From contig VGZC01000035.1 in the NCBI GenBank assembly GCA_016872725.1, positions 1 to 63,650 on the forward strand: 63,650 nucleotides of DNA, given 5' to 3'. The notes beneath the pieces were generated by a model. The model did no database searches. It saw only the letters and a program-made list of their open reading frames with translations, and was not told where the DNA came from. A program made the position numbers and the translations under genes. The DNA comes from Planctomycetota bacterium. GTDB lineage: Bacteria > Planctomycetota > Planctomycetia > Pirellulales > Pirellulaceae. Of this stretch, positions 53,401 through 63,650 are shown one piece after another. The first letter of the stretch is position 1. Each line of letters begins with the position of its first letter.

Positions 53401-56400
53401 TCATTGAACGGCTCGTCGATGCCACGCCGACGCCCGTGTGATTCCGCGGCGCCACAACCATGTTGAACGGCCTTCGCATTCCGATGCCGACCCGTGAGGG
53501 TCTTTACTTCGTCTCGGTGCTGCTCTTTGTCATGGGCGGCGCGGTGGCCCGCGAGCTCAATCTGCTCATCGTCCTGGCGGGCATGATGATCGGCCCGCTC
53601 GTCTTCCACGCGCGGATGGTTTTGCTCGCCTTGCGGCGACTTTCGGTCTCCCGTCGCCTTCCGCGGCGCATCCAGGCGGGCGAATCACTGCACGTTCGGA
53701 TTGGAATCGCGAACGGCCGCAGGCAGCTCGGCGCGTGGCTGTTGCGCGCCCGCGACCGGATCACGTATCGAAACGGGCAGGGTGACGGAGGCATTCCGCC
53801 GACGGCCGTTGATGTCGCCGTCCCGCTCGTCGAACCCGCCGGGGAAACGTGGGTGAGTTACCGGGCGCACCTGACGCGGCGCGGCCTTTACGAGTTCGGT
53901 CCGATCACGGTGAGCACGCGGTTTCCGCTGGGTTTGCTCGAGTGTTCCCGCCGATTCGACGCGCGCCAGGAACTCATTGTCTGCCCTCGACTCGGCCGGA
54001 TGACGGCCGAGTGGGACCGGTTGACGCAAGGCGGCCCGACCGGAACGCAGGCGGCCCTGGCTCGGCAGGGGTTGACCGAGGACGAATTCCACGGGCTCCG
54101 CGAATGGCGGCCGGGTGACAGCCGGCGCTGGGTCCATTGGCGCACGTCGGCCCGGCTGAGCACGCTGAGCGTCAAGCAATTCGAACGCAAGCGCCACCGG
54201 TCGCTCGCCTTGCTCCTGGACCTGCGTATGCCCGCGCGTCCGACCGAAACGGATCGCGTGCGGCTCGAACTCGTGGTGAGCATCGCGGCGACCGCGCTCA
54301 CCGACATCGCGCGCCAGGGGCTCGCCCGAGTCACGCTCGCCATCGCCGGAGCGCGGCCGGGATGCTGGTCGGGCGCGGCGTCGCCGCGCTTTGTCGACGA
54401 GCTGATCGATCGGCTCGCGGCGGTCGAGGGCGGCTCGGGCGCCACGCTTGCCGAAGCGGCCCGCATGCTCGTGGAACGCTGGCCCGGCGGCGCTCCCGGC
54501 GTGGTGCTCAGTACTCGGCCGATGCCCGCCGACGCGTTCGGATCGGTCAACCGGTCGGCGCCCGCCGAGTTATTCGGCGGCGCGGCTGGAACGGCGGTCG
54601 AGGCCCGAAGGTTGGACCGCGTGACGTGGATCGATGCCGGACGGCGGGACCTCGATCGTTTTTTTCAGTGGAGCCATGGACCGGTGGATCGGGCGTGATG
54701 CCGAACGGCGGCACGGGATCGAACATGGAATCGACGATGCACCAGCGGACCGAGACCGACGGCTTGGAGCGCATGCTCCAATTGCTGACGATCGGTCTCG
54801 CGGTCCTCTCGGCGTTCCTTGTCGATTGGGGACGCGGGCGCGCGGCGTTCTCCCCCGCGCTCCTCGTGACCTCGCTGACGGCCTTCTACGTGACCGATAC
54901 GCGGCGCTGGATCCAACTGCCGCGGGCGGTCGTGGGAATCCTCACCCTGGGCGTCGTGTTTCCGATGGCGCAAGGTTTCCTGCGATACGACACGGCGGCG
55001 CAGTTGACCGAGATCGGCCGCCTGCTCACCGTCTGGATCAGCGTCTTTTTCTTCCAGGCGAAATCACCCCGGATCTACGGCAGCCTCATCGTGCTGTCCC
55101 TATTGATGGTGGTCGTCGCGTCGATCCTGAACGACGGACTGGTATTCGCCCTGCTGTTGATCGTGTTCCAATTCGGCGGTCTGCTCAGCCTCATCTTGTT
55201 GTATGTCCACAGCGGGCAGATCGCGTTGCGCAGCCGGTTCGCCGCGGCGGTCGGCGCCGGTCGCGCCGGAGCGGATCGAGCGTCGAGGCTCGCCGATCGG
55301 TTGCTCGGCAAGCCGATTCTCGCGTACCAGGAACCCTCGTCGCTCCCCGATCGCGGGCGCATGTGGGATCGCGGGTTGATCGTCCATTTGCTCGGAATGG
55401 TCTGCGCGACGATCGTGTTCACGGCGGCTTTTTTCTTCGCCGTGCCGCGCATCGGCGCGGGTGGATGGCGGGCGATGCGGGAACGGCCCCACCCTTCCGT
55501 GGGACTCGGCAGCGCGATCGAGTTCCGCCAGTTCGAGAAGATCCTATCCAACGATGAACTCGTATTGCGCCTCGCGTTCAGCGACGCTCGGACCGGGGCT
55601 CCCCTTCCCGCGATGCTCGGCCCGGTCTATTTGCAGGGCCGCGCGCTTCCTTTCTACGATGTGGACGCGCGCGGCCACGTCACATGGCGCAGTTATTCCC
55701 ACGGCGAGGGGGCGGCGTTTTCGGAGCTACCCCGATCGACGGCCGAACCGGTTCGGACCGACTTCCTTTTCGAACCGACGGGCGATCCAAGCCTCGTCTT
55801 CATTTCGGCTCCGGCGAGCGGTCCGGGGACACCGGGCGATCTTCGCTACGATCGCCATTCGGGACGCCTCGTGCGACCGCGCTCCGATGACCTGTCGATG
55901 GGGACTCCCTATCGGTACTCGCTCTACTCGGACGGATTCCGAAGCCGTTCGCAGATGCCCGTCATGCCTGTCCGAAACCACAATCGGCGGACAGGCGAAA
56001 CGGAATACCAACTGGGTCCCCAGGAGAAAGCCGGACTGCTCGAGTTCGACCGCGCCCGATTCCCGCGGCTCGCGCAAACGGCCCGTGCGTTGATTGAGGA
56101 GGGCCGTACGGAGACGAATCGCATCTTCAAAGGACGCGCGCTCCAGAATCATCTCAAGGACGCGCGCGTTTTCCATTACACGCTCGACCTCGAGTCGATC
56201 GAGGCGGTCCGTCATCCGGAGCTCGACCCGATCGAGGATTTCGTCGCCAATCACCACACGGGGCACTGCGCATACTTCGCGAGCGCGCTCGCAATGATGC
56301 TCCGGTCGGTCGGTATCCCGGCGCGCGTGGTGATCGGGTTCTTGGACGGCGAATACAACGGACTGGGCAATTACTATCAGTTCCGGCAAAACGACGCGCA

Positions 56401-59400
56401 TGCGTGGGTCGAAATGTACTTGGAACCCGATCAGGTTCCCGAGGGTCCAACCGCCGCGGCGGTCAGCCCGGGCGGCGCCGCGTGGTACCGGCTCGATCCG
56501 ACACCACCCGCCGACGACGCCTTGGTCGGTGCGGAAGGCGCGCGGAACATCGACAAGCTGCTCGACTTCGCCCAGCTCCTTTGGAAGGACTACGTTCTCG
56601 ACATGAACGCGGCGCGTCAGAACGCTTCGGGGATCTTCAGCCCGCCCGGCGAACGCGCCGGATTGCTCGAACGAACGCCGTTCCTGGGTCCCGTATGGTC
56701 GGCCATGCGGTCTTGGTGGAAAGAGCGCATCGTACCGTTCCTGGCGGCGTGGCGCCGCGAGGGGTTTTGGAACTGGCGGGGCGGCGTGGTCGCGTCGGTA
56801 CTCGCCGCGCTCGTCTTCGCGCTCGCCGCCGCCGCGCGATTCGCCGCGCGATCGGGGCGCGCCTTCTGGAGCGGGGACGGTCGGCGGGGCCGCGCGGCGG
56901 GGCCGCGCATCGAGTTCTACGAACGACTCGAACGCATCCTGCGCCACCACGGCTGGGTCCGACGGCCGACTCAGACGCAGCGCGAGTTCGCTCGAGAAGC
57001 CTCAGCCGCGTTCCATGAAGGCCATGGCGACGCGTCGGTCGACGCGCTGCGCCGGATCATCGATGCGTTTTACCGCGTACGGTTCGGAGGCGCGACGTTG
57101 AGCGACACGGAGTCGCGCGAGATCGACGGCGCTGTCGATTCGGTCCGCGCTCACGTCGCGTCGCGGCCACGCTAGTTGTGCTGGATCAACAGGATATCGC
57201 CGTCCTGGATCACGTAGTCCTTCGGCTCGCGGCGCAGACGGTTGCGCGCCTTGACCTCGCGTTCGCTCCCCAAACCGATCAAGTCATCACACGTCATCAC
57301 CTCGGCGCGGATGAATCCCCGCGCGAGATCGGTGTGGATGCCCGCCGCCGCGTCCAACGCCGTACCGCCTTTCCGGACCATCCACGTCCGAACCTCCTTC
57401 TCCCCGGCCGTGAAGAAAAGCATCTGGCCCGAGGCGTCCATCAGTTGACGGATCACCGCGTGGCGATCGCGGACTTGAACGCCCATTTCCGAGCAGAACG
57501 CGGTTCGCTCGGATGCCTCCATCCGTTCCAGATCGAGTTGGAGGCGGAGCGGAACGGCGATCGTGGGCGACGAACCACCCAGGCCGAGAAACCGATCGGC
57601 GTCCGATTCGTCATCGGCCGTGTTGAGCACAACCATGCGCGGCTTTTCACTGAACAGTTGGAACGATCGGATGGCCCGCGCCTGGTCGGGGGAGAGTTGG
57701 ATCGCTCGGAGCGGCGTTCCGGCCTCGAGCGCAGCCCGCAGCGGCTCGAGCGCGTCGAGCTCCTTCCGCTGTTCGTCGCGGTTCGGGCGCGGCTTTCGAA
57801 GCGATTCCCGGAGCCGCTCGACGCGCCCCGATACGATTTCCAGATCCGCGATCAGCAGGTCGTCTTCAAAATTGTTCAGATCGGCCGCGGGGGCCTGGTC
57901 ACCGTGCGCGGCCACGACCACAACCAAACAGCCCGCTTCGCGCAGAGCGGCCAGACGCACGGCGTTCCCCTCGTGCGTCCGATGCAGGCCCGGCGTATCA
58001 ACCAGTTCGATCGAGGCGAGCGTCGTCTTCTTGGGGTGGTAGATCCCGCATAGCGGCGCCACGCGCGCATCGGGCACCTCGACCATCGCCGATTGCGTCG
58101 CATGCGCCAGCGCCGGGTCGGGCGTCACTCGGGTGATCCATTCAAAGAAAGTGCTCTTGCCCGATCCGATATAGCCGACGACTCCGATTCTCATGTCCGT
58201 TCCGAATCCCCCGCGGTCCGTTTCCGCCTTCTACGGCGTACCCTTGATGTCGTAGCAGACAAGATGTTCCTGATCGCGAATGTAGAGCCTTCCGTTCGCC
58301 ACGACCGGATGGGTCCAGATCTTGCCCCGCGCCGCGCGGTTCTCCGATTGGGGACTCAACACGAACCGGCCCCGCACGCGAAAGGACTCGGGAGAGACTT
58401 CGGCGAGCACCACTTCGCCCTTGTCCTCGCTCATGCAGTACAGCATGCCGTCGGCGCAGGTGAGCGAACCTTTGCCGAGCGTCTTCTTGTCCGACCAGAT
58501 GACTTGACCCGTTTCGAACGACTGGCAAATCCAGCCGGCTCCGTCGGAATATCCATAGAGCCGGCCGTCGACGAGCACGACGCCTCCGTGGTGGTTCTTC
58601 ATCTCCTTGTTCGTGAAAACCGATTCGACTTGCTGATCGGCGCCGATGCGCACCCGCATGCATCCCGCGCCGTAGCCGGACGTGACGTAGACCGAGTCCT
58701 CGTGAACGATCGGGGTCGGAATCACGGCCGTTCGGCCAGGCCAGTCGGCCTTCCAGGCGAGCGCGCCCCCGTCGGCCATGATTCCGAAGACGTGACTCTG
58801 CGTCAATTGCACATACTGCTTCACTCCCGGGATTTCGGCAACGACGATCGATGAGTACTGGGCATCGTCGGTGAAATCGCCGCTCTGCCAGATCACCTTG
58901 CCGGTCGTCTTATCGAGCGCGGCGATCGTCCCCTTGGCTCCGCCGGGCGTGCACAGGCACCAGTCGCCGTCGATCAACACGGATTCGCAGTAACCCCAAT
59001 TCGGCCTCCGACCGCCGAGATCCTTCATTGTGACCCGCCAGACAACGTCGCCCGAATCCGTCTTGGCGCAAACAAGGGTCCCCGTGCCGCTCATCGCATA
59101 GACTCGGTCACCGTCGACGGTCGGCGTTCCGCGAGGACCATCGCCCCATCCGTTCTCGAAGACCGTATCGAGTTCGGCGACCCATTTTTCGGAACCCGTC
59201 AGGGCGTCGAGGGCGATGAGTATTTCATTGGAATCTCGGGTTCCCATCAGGTAGAGCGTGCCGGCGGCGACCGATGGACCGGAGTACCCGGCCCCCGCTT
59301 CGCTGAACGTCCAAACGCGCTTCGGTCCCTCGGCCGGCCATTCCTTCAACAGTCCCTTTTCAACGGAAACATTGTTGCGCGCGGGGCCTTGCCATTGGGG

Positions 59401-62400
59401 CCAATCGAACGGTTCCGCCGCCATGGCCTGCACGGCGACCACGGTCGAGACAACTCCCGCCAGCGATGCCCGGAATCCCGTCAACATGGCCCCGACTCCC
59501 GTCCGACTCGATGCGAATGGAACGTGACGATTCAAGATACCGGCTCGGCCGCACCGACGCGAGGGGAAGGCCGCGAGTCCGGATCGAGTGATCAGCGGAC
59601 CGACCAGTCGGGTGATCGGAGGGGCATTCCCGCGCGGCGCGCCTTGATCCGGACGTACGGCGCCGCGAACCGGCTGCGATGGCCGAACGAACCCGTGTCC
59701 GCGGCGGGGTCTTCGTGGGACGGCTCGATCAGATCCTCGATCACGAACCCCGAGCGGCACAATTCGCCGACGAGTTGATCCCATCGGTGCAGGAATTCGA
59801 GCGTGCCTTCCTCGCGGTGCGGGCTGTTCCGGGCCGCGGGAAGGGGCTCCCGGTGATCGAGGGGCACGATCAGTTCGTAGCCTCGCGCCGTCGGAACGAC
59901 ATCGGCCTGCAGGCTCGTCGGCTGTTTGTGCTGGCTGACATACAGACCGCCGGCCTTCGTGACGCGGGCCGCTTCGCGGTACACGGGTCGAAGATCGGCG
60001 ACGTAGCACGTGCTGACCGGGTGGATCACGAGATCGAATTCGGCGTCGCGGAGCATGGGCATGCGATCCATCGACGCGTGCACGGTCCGGACATCGAGCT
60101 TGCGTTCGGCGGCGACTTGCCGGTCGAGTTCGAGCATCGATTCGCTGAGGTCGACGACCGTGACGATCCCGCCCGCCGCCGCATAGAGCGCGCTATGGCG
60201 TCCTCCGCCCGCCGCGAGGCAGAGAACGCGTTGGCCGCGGATCGAGGGCCCGAGCCATCCGAGGCCGTCGACGACGCGCAGCGGATCGGCGAACGACGCA
60301 TCGTCCGCGGGAAGCGTGAACCGCTGCCTGCGCCGCACCATCGCGTTCCACGCGCGCCGATTGTGCTCGTGCGCCGCGGGCCGAGCTTCCGAATCGCCCA
60401 GGATCGGAGGCGGGTCGACGATTCCGTCCTCGTTCATCAGTCGGCCGCCGCACGCACGCGCGTCAGTTTCATGATGCGACCCGCCACATTCCAGTCCTGC
60501 ACGTAGAGGTTTCCGTCGGCGTCCCAATATGAGCCGTGCGTTCCGCTGAAAACGCCTTCGATCCACTCGTTCTGCGGGATGTTGAAGTTCGCGCGGCGCG
60601 CCGGATCGGGGTTGTGTCCGAGCACGGCCATGATCGTGTTGTTCTTATCGAGGATCACGAGCCGGCCGTGCAGGTCGGGCACCGACACGTAATCGCCCTG
60701 CACCGAAGCCGACGTCGGCATGCCGAGCCCCGTCGCGACCTCCGCCAGGAATTTTCCGTCGAGATCGTAATGCAGCAGCCTTCCCTTGGGCTCGTGATTA
60801 CGATCGCAAATCAACAGGCGCGGCGGATCGTAACGCGTATCGAGCGTCATCCCGTGGGCCGTATTGAACTGCTCCATGCCGTTCCCGGCCGTACCGAAGT
60901 GCATCACGTACTTGCCCGTCCGGTCGAACTTGAAGATGTGGTTGCTCGCGTATCCGTCGGAAAGGTAGATGTCGCCGCCCGGCGTGACCGTGATCGCGGT
61001 CGGACTGAACTTGGCGAGCTTCAATCCCGATTCCTCGGGGAACGGCAGCCGGAGCGTGATTCGCCCCCGATGGGCGTCGAACTTGATGCCCTCGCCGGCC
61101 ATGTTGCGCGCCCCGTAGATGAACTCGGTCCCGTCTTCCTCCCGGATCTCCATGTCGTGGATATGCGTGAAGTCGTCGCCGAGATATTCCTGGATCACCT
61201 TTCCGTCGGGTGAAAATACGACCACGCCCTTGTGCGCGCTCGTAAAAATATTGCCCGCCTTGTCGATCACGACCGCTCCGTGCGTGGGCCCGAGCGCCGA
61301 GGTGCCGTCGGGGCGCAGCCCCCAACCGGGCACCGTGTCGAACGTCATGATGCCGCAGCCCATGCGCACCGGTTTCGCCGCTTCGGTTCCTTCGGCACAC
61401 ACCTCGGCCTCCAGCCAAAAGCCGGCGGTCATCAGTCCGACGAGGAACGCCAACAGGCCGGTCTTCAACGCGCGATTCATGACGGATGCTCCCAGTGATG
61501 CGTACGGTTCGCCGATCGACGATCCACTCGTCGGGATTTCCATGATCGTACCAAAACGGTCATCGTCAACGTACCGCGCGACGTCGGCCTGGAGACCCAC
61601 TTGCCAATCGCGGTATGCGGCGCGATGCTTGGGGCTTCGGCCCGCGGATGGCTTCGGTCTTCCTCCGGCCCTGGCGGCCGTCGCGGTCGAACGGCCGTCC
61701 ACCCCGTGGGATGTCGCGGAATGAGCCGGTTGACGGACGTCGATCTCGGAGTAATCGTCGCCTACCTCGCGGCGGTCGTCGGTATCGGCCTATGGTGCGG
61801 GCGGCGGACGGGGGACTCCGAGTCGTTCATGGCGGCGCGACGATCGCTTCCCGGTTGGGCGATCGGCCTGTCGATGTTCGGTTCGTACGTCAGCAGCATC
61901 TCGTTCCTCGCCAATCCGGGCAAGTCGTTCGCGGGCGATTGGAACGCGTTCGTATTCTCGCTGGCGACTCCGATCGCCGCGGCGATCGCCGTGCGGTGGT
62001 TCGTTCCGTTTTACCGGTCGCGGGGACGGATCAGCGCGTACGAACATCTGCAAGAGCGGTTCGGGAGCTGGGCGCGGACGTACGCGGTGGTCTGTTTCCT
62101 GCTGACGCAGATGGCGCGGACGGGAACCGTCGTCTACCTGCTCGCGCTCGCGGTTTCGCCGATGACGGGGTGGGGGATCGAAACGACGATCCTCGCGACG
62201 GGCGCGATCATGACGGTCTATACGCTCGCGGGTGGGCTCGGGGCCGTCGTCTGGACGGGCGTGCTCCAAAGCGCCGTGCTGGTGACCGGGCCGTTGATTT
62301 GCGTGGGCGCCATCCTGTGGCGGACGCCCGGCGGGCTCACCCAGATCCTCCGCATCGGCGCGGAACACGACAAGTTCGCGCTGGGTGGATGGAGCGGATC

Positions 62401-63650
62401 GCTGACCGAATCGACCTTCTGGGTCGTTTTCGCGTACGGGCTCACCGTGAATGTCGGCAATTTCGCCGTGGATCAGAGCTATGTGCAGCGGTACGTCGCG
62501 GCGAGCGATCGGCGCGAGGCGGCGCTCAGCGTGTGGATCACGGCATTGCTCTACGTCCCCGTCGCGGCGCTCTTCTTTTTCATCGGAACGGGCCTGTTCG
62601 CCTACTACCAGGCGCGGCCCGAACTCCTGCCCTCGGGGCTCGGCGCCGACAAGGTCTTTCCGCATTTCATCGCGCACGAACTACCGGCGGGGTTCGCCGG
62701 GCTGGTCGTCGCGGCGGTCTTCGCCGCATCGATGGACTCGAACCTGAACAGCATGGCGACATTGACGCTGTGCGATCTCTATCTTCCCTATGCGCGTCCG
62801 CGCGCGGGCGAGCGTGAACGATTGCGCGTGCTGCACATCGCGACGCTTTTCTGGGGCGTGCTCGGAACGGCCATCGCGCTCGCCATGATCCGCGCGGAAA
62901 GCGCGCTCGACGCGTGGTGGCAGCTCGCGGGCGTTTTTTCCGGCGGCGTGCTCGGCGTGTTCCTCCTCGGGCGGCTCAGCGCGCACACGACCAGCGCGGC
63001 CGCGGCCGTCTCGGTGGCGCTCGGCGTCGTTCTCATCCTCTGGCTGTCGATTTCGACGACCTCCGTCTGGCCGCCCGCGTTCTGGCCCTCGTCGTGGCCC
63101 GAACTGCGCAATCCGCTGCACGGGCTCCTGACGACGGTCGTCGGAACGCTCGCCATCTTCCTCGCCGGCGTCGCGATCGCCGCGCTGCGCGGTTCGATCA
63201 CGCGGCGCGGCCCCGGGGATCGAGTCGGATCGAAGTGACATGTGGCCGTCACTCTGTCGGCAGTGTCTTTTCGGCGAAGCTGCCTGAATCGGTTTCGGCA
63301 CCCGGAGATGGCGCATCGGTTTGGACGTCGAGGTATGGCGAGGTTGACCGATCCGTCGGCGATCTCCGAACGCCCGTATCCCGACGCGCGCATGACGCTA
63401 TCCCGCGCTATGCGCGCCCGTTTTCGAGTAGCTGTCCATTCTACGCCGCCGTCAGGAAGGCCTGGCGCCCGATGGCCGCGTTCGGCGATAATCTCGAGGG
63501 GGGGCCTTCATGCTCGTGCTCGTCCTCGTACTCGTGCTCGTCCTCGTGCTCGTACTCGTCCTCGTCCTCGTCCTCGTGCTCGTCCTCGTGCTCGTCCTCG
63601 TGCTCGTCCTCGTGCTCGTCCTCGTGCTCGTCCTCGTGCTCGTCCTCGTG

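Overview
The window is a 63.65 kb, high-GC, densely coded bacterial segment that looks like one complete contig. Both ends fall in inverted copies of the same dispersed repeat, followed by hexanucleotide satellite, which is a typical place for an assembly to stop. Gene content points to a planctomycete (inference from family content, not from a marker-gene tree): three secreted WPQWxG PQQ-like propeller proteins, a ThuA-like protein, a DUF1571 protein, a soluble Ser/Thr kinase, planctomycete-type ECF sigma remnants, a short haem protein related to the HZS-alpha-like C-terminal region, an ISAzo13 ('Rhodopirellula transposase') tail, and a MoxR/DUF58/transglutaminase operon. I saw no rRNA, tRNA, phage module or CRISPR array.

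Layout. 0-7.6 kb: repeat end with a transposase tail, secreted carbon-nitrogen hydrolase, truncated PIG-L deacetylase, large secreted Kelch/FN3/beta-helix protein, then (minus) PQQ-propeller and ThuA genes. 7.9-12.1 kb: smpB, a MacB/LolD-type ABC exporter pair, and a secreted cysteine-motif protein. 12.3-16.3 kb: an aldehyde oxidoreductase operon (4-cluster ferredoxin subunit, tungsten/molybdenum AOR, FAD subunit, MoaD-like protein) that resembles AorABC-type NAD-linked enzymes. 16.4-22.3 kb: amidohydrolase, Ski2-like helicase, and two tandem purine nucleoside phosphorylases. 22.4-30.2 kb: YceH-like protein, SDR epimerase with an altered catalytic Tyr, M81/MlrC peptidase, RraA-like protein, a repeat with a sigma-factor remnant, CorA-like membrane protein, thioredoxin-fold protein, short dihaem protein. 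30.4-39.2 kb: minus-strand housekeeping block (kinase, uvrA, dgt-like, PIN-TRAM, rsfS, argS). 39.3-44.2 kb: DUF1571 and a conserved secreted protein, CbiX-like chelatase, small protein, M20 peptidase. 44.3-50.3 kb: a decayed, rearranged zone with an interrupted DegT aminotransferase, a C-terminal remnant, a sigma/PD40 chimera, and a GxxExxY protein beside a 155-bp tandem array. 50.3-63.2 kb: squalene-cyclase-like repeat protein, MoxR-DUF58-transglutaminase operon, YchF-like GTPase, third PQQ protein, methyltransferase, secreted NHL propeller, and a sodium/solute symporter.

How the genes fit together. Secreted hydrolases, propeller proteins, MlrC, RraA, amidohydrolase and the symporter suggest a heterotrophic scavenger of complex organic matter. 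The AOR operon would interconvert aldehydes and acids with NAD or ferredoxin. A recurring pattern is that dispersed repeats sit exactly where genes are cut: the transposase at 141/142, the sigma factor at about 27276, and the new 3' end of the cyclase-like gene at about 50310. The most distinctive molecular observations are an UvrA without its insertion domain, the AOR operon with its own MoaD-like gene, and the GxxExxY gene next to a palindromic 155-bp repeat array.
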